Shown one piece after another: positions 47,393 to 54,950 of a stretch of 64,000 bases of DNA; position 1 is the first letter of the stretch, and each line of letters begins with the position of its first letter. Under the pieces are notes generated by a model that saw nothing but the letters and a program-made list of their open reading frames with translations, was not told the DNA's origin and ran no database searches. Position numbers and translations under genes: made by a program. The DNA comes from Pseudomonas pergaminensis (lineage in GTDB: Bacteria; Pseudomonadota; Gammaproteobacteria; Pseudomonadales; Pseudomonadaceae), in the NCBI RefSeq assembly GCF_024112395.2, contig NZ_CP078013.2:1116001-1180000 (forward strand). The letters run 5' to 3'.

Positions 47393-48094
47393 CTAAAGCG
47401 TGATCGGTGCTTCGTAAGGCGCCACGGCAAAGCCGTAGACGGTGGCCGGTTGCAGTTGCACGCGGGTGGCCCCGGCTGCACTGGCCGTTACGCTCAGGGT
47501 TTCCCCCGGCAGTACATAAGTGCGCGGCAACAGCGCCGAGCCCGTGCCTGGCAACAGCCGCAGTTCCTGGGCCAGACGCACCACGTACGGCGTCGGGTTG
47601 TGCACCGTCAACTGAGTCTGGTCCAGGCTCCAGCTCAAGCCGGTCCAGGGCGTGCGGTTCGGTGCCAGGCCCTTGGGATGCACAATCACCGGCAGGTTCT
47701 GGCGCACGGTCACGCCGACGCGGGCATGCCCGGCCTCGGTGGTCGAACGGCCCTGGGGCATGCCTTCGAAAATCACCCGCTTGAGGCGCTGGGTTTCCAG
47801 CGGCTTGGGCGATTGCAGGATGAAGCGGATCAGTTGGCTCTTGGACGGTTCGACCCGAGCCAGGGGCGGCGTGACAAACAGCAGCGGTTCCGGGTCTTCG
47901 GGAATGTCTTCCAGGGTGACGTGCAGCAGGGCCAGCTTGTCGTCGGTGTTGGTCACCGACACTGAGGCTTCACCGTCGTCTTCGTTGACGATCACCACGG
48001 AGGTGTCCGGCACCATGCCGTCGGCCAGCAGTGGGCCGCAGAACAGCAGAACAAGACAGGCGCCCAGGCGTCGGGCGCGGTTCGGGGAAATCAT
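47393..48094 (-). CDS. Fimbrial periplasmic chaperone
   Basis: A 233-residue PapD/FimC-type chaperone with signal peptide (ending GPLLAD) and two Ig-like domains. The basic groove region QLIRFILQ and the chaperone pattern LKRVIFEGMP are visible, the latter aligning with the G1-F1 strand area. The start at MISPNRARR (48094) gives a standard signal peptide; a frame start at 48139 would add 15 residues. Located between four upstream pilin genes and the usher. Confidence 0.9.
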   Translation of the reverse strand: MISPNRARRLGACLVLLFCGPLLADGMVPDTSVVIVNEDDGEASVSVTNTDDKLALLHVTLEDIPEDPEPLLFVTPPLARVEPSKSQLIRFILQSPKPLETQRLKRVIFEGMPQGRSTTEAGHARVGVTVRQNLPVIVHPKGLAPNRTPWTGLSWSLDQTQLTVHNPTPYVVRLAQELRLLPGTGSALLPRTYVLPGETLSVTASAAGATRVQLQPATVYGFAVAPYEAPITL

Positions 48095-48141
48095 GGGGTT
48101 CACCGGTTGGGAAAAGTGAGGGTTGGGAAGAGGTGACATGG

Positions 48142-48768
48142 CTACAGGTACCTCAGGTCGAGCACGATGGAACCGTCCAGCGGCACCTCTTGTTTGAGGG
48201 TCAGGAATGCTGACGCGTTGATCGATGTATTCACCTGCAAGGTGGCGGTCAGCAGGCGGTGGGCTTCGGGTATCAGCGTGCCCGGCTTGGCGAAGCCCAT
48301 GTAGGTGTCCGGGTAGGCATTGGACTCCGGGAACCAGGTCTGGCCCTGGTTGCTGGACGCCAGTACCAGCGCGGGTTCGCCATCTACCACCACGTCACGG
48401 AACCCCAGGGACACGGTGCCCAAGCGCTCGCTAGGCTCATGGATGTTGTTCCCCAGGCCGTAATAAAACCCGGGGCCCAGGGAGGAGCTGGCGCGGTTGT
48501 CCAGACCCACCAGCACGAACAGCACCGACTCGTTGCAGCTCACACTCAGGTCCAGAGTCTGGGTGGGCAGGGCGCTGAACTCATGCTGATTGAGACTGCG
48601 CGCCGGGATCCGGCCATGATCGACGATGCCGTCGGCCGAAAGCAGCGGTGTGCAGGCGCTGGGTGTGATCAGGCCCCGGACCGTGAGATCGACAGAGGAT
48701 GCGCCAAAGGCAGGCGCGGCAGTCAGGCAGAAAGCGAGTGTCACCAGGCGGCGTGAAAAGGTGTTCAT
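48142..48768 (-). CDS. DUF1120 pilin-like subunit
   Basis: A 208-residue exported protein: signal peptide ending PAFGAS, VDLTVRGLITPSACTPLLSADG, second Cys in SVSCNES, LDNRAS, C-terminus IVLDLRYL. It begins MNTFSRRL; the fossil fragment at 49510-49566 starts almost the same way, marking a past duplicate of this gene. Ends 47 bp before the preferred chaperone start. Confidence 0.85.
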   Translation of the reverse strand: MNTFSRRLVTLAFCLTAAPAFGASSVDLTVRGLITPSACTPLLSADGIVDHGRIPARSLNQHEFSALPTQTLDLSVSCNESVLFVLVGLDNRASSSLGPGFYYGLGNNIHEPSERLGTVSLGFRDVVVDGEPALVLASSNQGQTWFPESNAYPDTYMGFAKPGTLIPEAHRLLTATLQVNTSINASAFLTLKQEVPLDGSIVLDLRYL

Positions 48769-48851
48769 GGCTGTGTCTTGTGACCGTGGTTAAGGGGCAA
48801 CGGGGATGACAGCGTTGCGCGCAATGGCGGGGGCCGTCGTGCGCGACTGGC

Positions 48852-49475
48852 TTACAGGTACCTGACCGTCAGGGTCACGGAGCCGTCGATGCTGGCTTCG
48901 TTATCCAGGGTCAGTTGGTTTGTCGGGGCAATGGTTGGGGAGATCTGCAAATCTGCGCTGAGCAACTGGACAGGTTTCGGCGTGATACTGTTCATGTCTG
49001 CTACCGAAGTGATGCTGTCGCGCGCTAGCTGGCGGTCGGGGTGCCAGGCGGTACCGCCGTCGTAGGACGCAATGAATCTGACTGCGATGCCATCGGCGAC
49101 AGGGGGCGCTAGCCTCATCTCCATGAGGCCGAGTTTCTCGCTGCCGTTGATCAGCCCCAGGCCGTAGTACTGCACGCCGTCGATGTAGCTCGAGCCTTCG
49201 CGGTTGTCCTTGCTTTCCATGGCGATCAAGGTGGCTGCCTCGCACGTGACGGTCAGTTGCAGGGTTTGAACGGGGAGGGCGGTCGATTTATCGACGTTGA
49301 GGTCCTTGGCCGAGAGCTTGCCGTAGTCCACCGCGCCACCGTTGGACAGGGTCGGGGTGCAGGAACTCGGTGTGATCAGGCCCTTGACCGCGAGGTCGAC
49401 GCTGGAGGCGGCGATCGCCTGGGTAGCACCTGCCAGCAGCAGGCTGGCAACGAGGGGCTTGATGGGGAGGTGCAT
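48852..49475 (-). CDS. DUF1120 pilin-like subunit (tandem duplicate A)
   Basis: A 207-residue exported protein: signal ending ATQAIAAS, VDLAVKGLITPSSCTPTLSN, second Cys in TVTCEAA, KDNREG, C-terminus LTVRYL. The first 55 residues are nearly the same as those of the gene at 49615-50238 and the DNA is close too, so the two arose by recent tandem duplication. ACTCC-type (rc GGAGT) ribosome site precedes the ATG. Confidence 0.87.
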   Translation of the reverse strand: MHLPIKPLVASLLLAGATQAIAASSVDLAVKGLITPSSCTPTLSNGGAVDYGKLSAKDLNVDKSTALPVQTLQLTVTCEAATLIAMESKDNREGSSYIDGVQYYGLGLINGSEKLGLMEMRLAPPVADGIAVRFIASYDGGTAWHPDRQLARDSITSVADMNSITPKPVQLLSADLQISPTIAPTNQLTLDNEASIDGSVTLTVRYL

Positions 49476-49509
49476 GTCGGTACTCCTGTAGAAAAAGGTG
49501 AAAGCGCGC

Positions 49510-49566
49510 TTACCCAGACTTGAGTTGCAAAGTGGCGTGCCCCAGGCGGCGTGAACGGGTGTTCAT
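49510..49566 (-). pseudogene. Fossil of a deleted DUF1120 gene (18 codons left)
   Basis: An 18-codon remnant reading MNTRSRRLGHATLQLKSG then stop. The first eight residues match the start of the DUF1120 gene at 48142-48768 (MNTFSRRL) and the last ten match the end of the gene at 50277-50900 (GHATLQLKYW). The DNA on both sides also resembles the flanks of those genes. It appears to be a pilin gene whose whole interior was lost. No ribosome site is seen. Confidence 0.75.
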
Positions 49567-49614
49567 GGGCAACGGCAATGGCCGCGATGCGCGCAACAGC
49601 GGCGAGCTGTCGGC

Positions 49615-50238
49615 TTACAAATACTTGACCGTTAGGGTCACGGAGCCGTCGATGGCGGCTTCGTTGGTCAGGGTCAGTTGGTTCGTCGGGGCAATGAACG
49701 GGTTGATCTGCAGGTCGGCGTTGAACATTTGGACCGGCATTGGTGCCACGGTGCTCGCGTCGGCCACCGAAAGAAGGGTGTCGTCCATGAACATGTAATC
49801 GGGAGCCCAAGTGTTACCACTGTCATAGGAAATGATGGTTCTGGCCGCCACGCCGTCCGCCACCGGGTTGCGCAGCCCCAGTGTCATGCCGCCGAGCTTT
49901 TCAGTGCCGTTGATCAGCCCCAGTCCGTACTCCATCTGGTCGTTTTCGTAATCTGAGCCTGCGCGGTTGTCCTTGCCCTCTATGGCCATCAGGGTCGCTG
50001 CGTCGCAGGTGACCGTCAGTTGCAGGGTTTGCATGGGCAGGAGCGTCTTGCGGTCCGCGTTGAGATCCTTGGCCGAGATCTTGCCGTAATCCACCGCGCC
50101 ACCATTGGACAGGGTCGGTGTGCAGGAACTCGGTGTGATCAGGCCCTTGACCGCGAGGTCGACGCTGGAGGCGGCGATCGCCTGGGTGGCACCTACCAGC
50201 AGCAGGGTGACAACGAGGGGCTTGATGGAGAGGTTCAT
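49615..50238 (-). CDS. DUF1120 pilin-like subunit (tandem duplicate B)
   Basis: A 207-residue protein, close relative of the gene at 48852-49475: signal ending ATQAIAAS, VDLAVKGLITPSSCTPTLSN, TVTCDAA, KDNRAG, C-terminus LTVKYL. Differences concentrate in the middle (surface-exposed) part. The start at MNLSIKPL (50238) has AGGAG upstream; a frame extension of 15 residues overlaps the previous gene's stop. Confidence 0.87.
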   Translation of the reverse strand: MNLSIKPLVVTLLLVGATQAIAASSVDLAVKGLITPSSCTPTLSNGGAVDYGKISAKDLNADRKTLLPMQTLQLTVTCDAATLMAIEGKDNRAGSDYENDQMEYGLGLINGTEKLGGMTLGLRNPVADGVAARTIISYDSGNTWAPDYMFMDDTLLSVADASTVAPMPVQMFNADLQINPFIAPTNQLTLTNEAAIDGSVTLTVKYL

Positions 50239-50276
50239 GGTGGGACTCCTGTGGGAAGAAAAGTGAAAAAGCCGGC

Positions 50277-50900
50277 TTACCAATACTTGAGTTGCAAGGT
50301 GGCGTGCCCGTCGATGGGCACCTCATCGAGCAGCGTCAGGTCGCTGGCCGGAACCACGATGGTGAAGGCGCGCAAGCGCGCGCTCAGGTCCTGCATGGCA
50401 ATGGGCGTGCTGGTGTCGCCGGGCGCGGCGAATGAGGTCAACGCGGCGTGCCCCAGGTACGAAGACGGCCCCCAACTGCCGCCCCCATCGCGGGACATGA
50501 TGGCGGTCACCGGCACGCTGTCGGCGATCGGCTCGAACACCCCGAAAGCCACACTGCCCAGGTCCTGGTCTTCGTTGACCTTGCCCAGCCCGTGGAACAC
50601 CGGGTTGATCGCCGAGCTTCCCGAGCGGTTGTCGACGGTGCTCAGGGTGAAGAACGTCGCGCCTTCGCAATGCACGGCCAGGTTCATCTCACCGACGGGC
50701 AGGCGGGTGGGTTGGTCGCGATCCAGGTCCTTGACCGTCAATTTGCCGTGATCCACCACACCACCTTCCGAAAGCGTCGGCGTGCAGGAGCTCGGGGTGA
50801 TGATCCCGGTGACGCTCACGTCGGTAGTGCTGGCGGCGAAGACCGCCGGCGTGCAAGCCGCCATCAGCAGGGCAAAAACAGCGGGGGTGGGGCTATTCAT
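50277..50900 (-). CDS. DUF1120 pilin-like subunit (first full-length copy)
   Basis: A 207-residue exported protein: signal ending PAVFAAS, TTDVSVTGIITPSSCTPTLSEGG, Cys in AVHCEGA, VDNRSG, C-terminus ATLQLKYW. The last residue is Trp instead of Leu. It starts at 50900 with AAGGA upstream; the GTG six bases earlier is less likely. It is the first full-length pilin of the operon and may be the major subunit, which is inference. Confidence 0.84.
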   Translation of the reverse strand: MNSPTPAVFALLMAACTPAVFAASTTDVSVTGIITPSSCTPTLSEGGVVDHGKLTVKDLDRDQPTRLPVGEMNLAVHCEGATFFTLSTVDNRSGSSAINPVFHGLGKVNEDQDLGSVAFGVFEPIADSVPVTAIMSRDGGGSWGPSSYLGHAALTSFAAPGDTSTPIAMQDLSARLRAFTIVVPASDLTLLDEVPIDGHATLQLKYW

Positions 50901-50930
50901 GGGCACAAATCCTTGTGAGAGGCTGGTGGG

Positions 50931-51116
50931 TTACAGGTAGCGCAATTCCAGGGGGGATGAGCCGTGGATCGGCTGCTCCTCGGTCAGGGTCAGGTTGCAG
51001 GCGTTGGGTGTTATCAGCCCCTTGACGGTCAAGTCGACGCTACTGGCGGCCAGTGCGTCAGATGAGCCACCGACGATCAGCAAGGCTGTCAGGGCGGCGG
51101 TGAGTGAGGCGTTCAT
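50931..51116 (-). CDS. Mini DUF1120 protein: two pilin ends without the body
   Basis: A 61-residue protein: signal peptide (about residues 1-23), then SSVDLTVKGLITPNAC exactly as in the full-length pilins, joined directly to NLTLTEEQPIHGSSPLELRYL, which aligns with the last 21 residues of them. About 145 residues of Ig-like body are missing, in frame. The ribosome site AGGA at proper spacing (before ATG 51116) and the stop are intact, so it should be made and exported. It is the first gene of the fimbrial operon. Either a decaying gene or a functional mini-pilin; not decidable from sequence. Confidence 0.75.
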   Translation of the reverse strand: MNASLTAALTALLIVGGSSDALAASSVDLTVKGLITPNACNLTLTEEQPIHGSSPLELRYL

Positions 51117-51449
51117 ATCAATGTTCCTGGAATAAAGGCGTGCTAGGGCACGATTTGCCGGCAGTGGCAAAAGACCTCTATTTGGGTTGTTTTGAAGTGG
51201 GGAGCAATGTATCGCTAGCCCTGGGAAAGGAGGAATACAACAAATACGAAAGGCGGGAGGCTGGGTTGCTTGAGAGGGAGGAGGCGTGGGGAAAGTGGCG
51301 GGCCGCTTGTAGGAAAAACTTAAATCTCGTAGTAGTTGTATCGCTGAAAAAGATCCACTCGGATACGTTCTTACCCAACTATCGCTCTGACTCAATCCCA
51401 CGAGTCGAGCTGCTTTTAGTACGCGAAAAGTTCGAGAAACGCTGGCGCC
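51117..51449. other. Divergent control region of the DUF1120 locus
   Basis: A 333-bp gap between the mini-pilin and the REC-Hpt gene, lower in GC than its neighbours. It should contain the fimbrial operon promoter on the minus strand and that of the regulators on the plus strand, but I recognise no clear -35/-10 pair. A plus-strand open frame of about 127 codons crosses it (51104-51487), rich in rare AGG, TTA and GTA codons and without a ribosome site; I do not call it a gene. Confidence 0.55.
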
Positions 51450-51524
51450 TTGCGTTGGCACACTTCAACCAACTCCTTGCTCCATGAGGGACCTGGTGGG
51501 CTTGTCGCTCTGCATGAGGTTATT

Positions 51525-52304
51525 TTGCCGGGCAAATATCCAGGCCATTGGCAACACGTCAACGTACTGGTAGTAGATGACCACCGGGTCTATCGGCTAT
51601 TGATCGGCGGGTTACTGCACAAATTGGGCGTGCCCCATGAAGTCCACTGCGATGGGCAAGCTGCCCTGGACGCAATGGCTGGCAGCACGTTTGATTTGGT
51701 GATCACTGACTGCCGCATGCCGCTCATGGATGGCTACACCCTTGCCCGTGAACTGCGGCGCCGCGAGCGTGAGGCCGGGAGACCCCGCGTGCCAGTCATT
51801 TCCCTGACCGGCCGGCTCGGCCAGCAAGAAGTCCGGCGTTGCCTGGACAGTGGCATGGACGGCTGGCTGATCAAACCCATCACGCTCGAACAACTCAAGG
51901 AAGTGTTGATGTACTGGCTGCCGGACCCCCGGCAGCGTCTACGCAAAGGACCTATAACCGTGCATGAGCGTTCTCAGGAAACACGGCCCACCCGAGCAGG
52001 ACTGATCGCTGCCTTCGGCTCTTGGGGCGTGGTGCAACCTCTGTTGGAGAGCCTGTTGCAGGAAGCACGGGAAGACCTGGAGGCACTGGAGCAGGCGCGA
52101 GTCAGTGGCGATATTTCGCTCACGACACAGCGCCTGCATCGCCTGGTGGGTAGCATCGCGTTCCTGGGGGCGACGGGGTTGGAGCGCCGTGCGATCCAGT
52201 TGACCGACCGCGTCAATCTCTCGGGTGTTGCCTTTAACGGCGCGGCTTTGCAGGCGCTTTGCCAAGAGGTCGAGCGGTATTTGGAAGAACTGGCGTTCCT
52301 TTGA
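51525..52304 (+). CDS. REC-Hpt phosphorelay protein without kinase domain
   Basis: About 259 residues: a receiver domain (VLVVDDHR, phosphorylated Asp in DLVITDCRMPLMDGY, SLT, and Lys in IKP) and, from about residue 160, an Hpt domain with the phospho-His in LHRLVGSIAFLGATGLERRA. This sequence resembles the C-terminal end of BvgS/EvgS-type hybrid kinases (VITDCxMPxMDG), but no sensor, HisKA or ATPase part precedes it. The start is uncertain: there is no in-frame ATG. TTG at 51525 with TGAGG five bases ahead is preferred; the frame stays open back to 51450. Confidence 0.78.
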   Translation: MPGKYPGHWQHVNVLVVDDHRVYRLLIGGLLHKLGVPHEVHCDGQAALDAMAGSTFDLVITDCRMPLMDGYTLARELRRREREAGRPRVPVISLTGRLGQQEVRRCLDSGMDGWLIKPITLEQLKEVLMYWLPDPRQRLRKGPITVHERSQETRPTRAGLIAAFGSWGVVQPLLESLLQEAREDLEALEQARVSGDISLTTQRLHRLVGSIAFLGATGLERRAIQLTDRVNLSGVAFNGAALQALCQEVERYLEELAFL

Positions 52305-52505
52305 TTACCTCTGATAAAGCTGAAGGAAATCATCCGTCTAAGTTGTAGTACTTTTCTGAGGGTTGATTCTTTTTATTCTGTAGGTGAACTGCTTGAAGTC
52401 CTAAAATACGGGGCTCTCGCTTTAAGGGGTTAATTATTTCCGGTTGTTGCTTAAAGACCTCCGAGGTATTTTGCCCGACTCACACTTCTATCTTGGATAG
52501 CGCCG

Positions 52506-53141
52506 ATGATTCGCATCATTATTGCTGACGATCACCCTATTGTCCGAGTCGGTCAGAGAGTGGTGATCGAGGCGAGTGGTAAGTGCAAAGTCGTGGGGGA
52601 GGCCAATGGCCCGGACCAACTGCTGACCCTGGTCGGCAGCACACCTTGCGATGTTATTGTCACGGACTTCGCCATGCCCGGCGACCATCAAGCCGATGGG
52701 TATGGATTGCTGGGATTGTTGCATCGCCAATACCCGAAATTGCCGGTGGTACTGGTGACCATGTTTGCCAATGTCTCGACCCTGCGTTCGGCATTTTCCC
52801 ATGGGGCGCAGGCCGTCGTGGCCAAAAGCGCGTCAGCGCGGGAGCTGCCGCTGGCACTCAAGGCCGTGAGCGAAGGCCGCACCTTTGTCAGCGAATGCCT
52901 GCGCGTGCAACTGGATGAAGCCTGCCATGCGCAGCCAACGCAGCCGGCACGGCTGTCCGGTAAAGAACACGAAGTGGTGCGCATGCTCGCCAGCGGCATG
53001 ACCGTCAGCCAGATTGCCGCGCGGGTCAATCGCAGCATCTCGACCATCAGCAAGCAAAAGAGTACGGCGATGCAGCGGTTATGCATTTCTACCGATGTGG
53101 ATCTGTTTACCTATGCGCGGGAAAGTGGAATGGTGCCCTAG
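52506..53141 (+). CDS. NarL/FixJ-type response regulator (BvgA/EvgA/RcsB-like)
   Basis: A 211-residue two-domain regulator: receiver (IIIADDHPIVRVG, phospho-Asp in VIVTDFAMPG, Lys in VVAKSAS) and a C-terminal LuxR-type helix-turn-helix (LSGKEHEVVRMLASGMTVSQIAARVNRSISTISKQKSTAMQRL). It is probably the final acceptor of the phosphorelay through the REC-Hpt protein 201 bp upstream and a regulator of the flanking DUF1120 genes. Related regulators control fimbriae and biofilm (BvgA, RcsB, CupD PvrR region). Target and cognate kinase are inference. Confidence 0.88.
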   Translation: MIRIIIADDHPIVRVGQRVVIEASGKCKVVGEANGPDQLLTLVGSTPCDVIVTDFAMPGDHQADGYGLLGLLHRQYPKLPVVLVTMFANVSTLRSAFSHGAQAVVAKSASARELPLALKAVSEGRTFVSECLRVQLDEACHAQPTQPARLSGKEHEVVRMLASGMTVSQIAARVNRSISTISKQKSTAMQRLCISTDVDLFTYARESGMVP

Positions 53142-53351
53142 CAACTTTGCAAGTGCTTAAGTTGCAGATTTATTACAGGGGGAAGTGCGCGATTCGTAAT
53201 ACTTGCATTGGGTTAAAGTTGGACGCGCGTTAAATTTGACTCACGTACCCGGCAGCTATAAGTCGGGGCCTATATACCCTCTGTCCAACACTTAGTCGAA
53301 CTGGCGCGGCAGTCTTTTGTCGTGCCAAGTTCGATGTTTAATGAGTCTTTT

Positions 53352-53996
53352 ATGATGAAACATTCCCTGTCCCTTATTGCTGCCGTGTTTCTACTGTCCG
53401 GTGCGTCCAACTTGCTTGCCGCATCCGCGGTTGACCTGAGTGTCAAGGGCACCATTACGCCTTCCGCCTGCACCCCGACCTTGTCAAGTGGTGGTGTGGT
53501 CGAGCATGGAAAGATTTCCATGCAAGACCTGCATCCGTACCAGTCGACCAGACTGGCGGATGCCACGCTACAACTGACGGTCAACTGCGCTGCGTCGACT
53601 TTGTTTGCCATACAGAGCCATGACAACCGCGAAGGCACTTCAGCAGAATGGAACGGCGCTCGTCCCAATTATGGCCTTGGGTTGGCCAATGGCGATGTAA
53701 AAATTGGCTGGTACATGCTCAAAATGATCAACCCACTGGCTGATAGCGTGCCACGGGCAGTCATTGAATCAATCGACGGCAAGACCTGGCTTGATGCCCC
53801 CACTGGCACTGTCTGGCAACCGGGCTGGATGAGGTCGTTCAACGGCGCCGCCGGTGGCGATCCAGTGCCGCTTTCAATGGTGACCATGCAGGTGGATGTG
53901 GTGGTGGAGACCACCATCGCCGACAAACGCAAGTTGCCCGCTGACCAGGAAATCCCCCTCGACGGCAGTGCAACCCTGGATGTCGTCTACCTCTAA
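53352..53996 (+). CDS. DUF1120 pilin-like subunit on the opposite strand
   Basis: A 214-residue exported protein with signal ending NLLAAS, VDLSVKGTITPSACTPTLSSGG (GxIxxxxC), second Cys in TVNCAAS, HDNREG, and C-terminus LDVVYL. It follows the response regulator on the plus strand, 210 bp away, with its own presumed promoter. The ATG at 53352 or 53355 starts a good signal peptide; no strong ribosome site is seen. It could be a minor subunit made under different conditions from the main operon. Confidence 0.83.
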   Translation: MMKHSLSLIAAVFLLSGASNLLAASAVDLSVKGTITPSACTPTLSSGGVVEHGKISMQDLHPYQSTRLADATLQLTVNCAASTLFAIQSHDNREGTSAEWNGARPNYGLGLANGDVKIGWYMLKMINPLADSVPRAVIESIDGKTWLDAPTGTVWQPGWMRSFNGAAGGDPVPLSMVTMQVDVVVETTIADKRKLPADQEIPLDGSATLDVVYL

Positions 53997-54092
53997 CCTC
54001 GCCATGCTCCATTTATGCGGTGAATGACCATGGTGTTCCCAGGCTTCGCGGCTTATCGTGCACCCCTACAGCGATAACCGCGGAGCCTGCCC

Positions 54093-54563
54093 ATGAGTGA
54101 TGCCCATAACCTGTTGATCACCCGCTTCTACGAAGCCTTCCAACGCCTGGACGCCGAGGCCATGGCCGCCTGCTACACCGATGATGTGGTGTTCAGCGAC
54201 CCGGCCTTTGGCGAACTGCGCGGCCGCGATGCCGGTGACATGTGGCGCATGCTCACCACACGGGCCAAGGACTTTTCGCTGACCTTCGACCATGTGCGCA
54301 GCGATGACACCACCGGCAGTGCGCATTGGGTGGCGACGTACCTGTTCAGCGCCACCGGCAATACCGTAGTCAATGACATTGGTGCGCGCTTTGTGTTTCG
54401 CGACGGCAAGATCTGCGAGCATCACGATCACTTTGACTTGTGGCGCTGGTCGCGTCAGGCGCTGGGCCTCAAGGGGCTGTTGCTGGGCTGGTCGCCGGCC
54501 CTGAAAAACGCCGTGCGTGCCCAGGCCTTGAAAGGTCTGAAGGCATTTCAGGCCGGTCGTTGA
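54093..54563 (+). CDS. NTF2-like/SnoaL-family protein
   Basis: A 156-residue protein of the nuclear-transport-factor-2-like superfamily: ITRFYEAFQRLDAEAMAACYTDDVVFSDPAFG at the N-terminus is typical of SnoaL-like and ketosteroid-isomerase-like proteins, and ends in HHDHFDLWRWSRQAL. Cytoplasmic. No catalytic function can be assigned. GGAG lies seven bases before the ATG. A separate unit from the DUF1120 genes. Confidence 0.82.
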   Translation: MSDAHNLLITRFYEAFQRLDAEAMAACYTDDVVFSDPAFGELRGRDAGDMWRMLTTRAKDFSLTFDHVRSDDTTGSAHWVATYLFSATGNTVVNDIGARFVFRDGKICEHHDHFDLWRWSRQALGLKGLLLGWSPALKNAVRAQALKGLKAFQAGR

Positions 54564-54599
54564 TAAGCTTGGCGCTCCCCTGGTTTGCCGACACTGCCC

Positions 54600-54875
54600 G
54601 TGACTGATCTTCCTGACCCCAAACCCTGGTTTGTCTACCTGGTGCGTGCCGCCAACGGCTCGTTGTACTGTGGCATCAGCAATGACCCGGTGCGCCGCTT
54701 TGCCTCGCACCAGAGCGGCAAGGGCGCGCGGTTCTTCCTCTCCAGCCCCGCAGTGGCGCTGGTGTACACCGAGCAATGCGCGAGCAAAGGCGAGGCGCTG
54801 CGCCAGGAACGGCTGATCAAGAAGCTCAGGAAGAGCGCCAAGGAATGCCTGGCGGCGAGTGGCTCATTGATTTGA
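54600..54875 (+). CDS. GIY-YIG nuclease-domain protein (UPF0213/YhbQ-like)
   Basis: A 91-residue single-domain GIY-YIG protein. Motifs: [24 protein letters not shown] (the GIY-YIG signature as VYLV...YCGI, then the conserved Arg) and [20 protein letters not shown] with the conserved Glu and Lys/Arg. YhbQ-type proteins are small DNA-acting enzymes of uncertain role. GTG at 54600 is used; TTG at 54585 is in frame. No clear ribosome site was seen. Confidence 0.85.
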   Translation: MTDLPDPKPWFVYLVRAANGSLYCGISNDPVRRFASHQSGKGARFFLSSPAVALVYTEQCASKGEALRQERLIKKLRKSAKECLAASGSLI

Positions 54876-54950
54876 CTGATGGGTTCCCATCGCACCGAAC
54901 CGCCGTATCGCAGGCTAAGCTAGCGGCTCATCCATTGAGCGGAGCCTGGC

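Noticed and set aside
51104..51487. A 127-codon plus-strand open frame between the mini-pilin and the REC-Hpt gene
   Set aside because: No ribosome site, starts in the mini-pilin's first codons on the opposite strand, rare codons and no recognisable domain. More likely control DNA or a degraded stretch.
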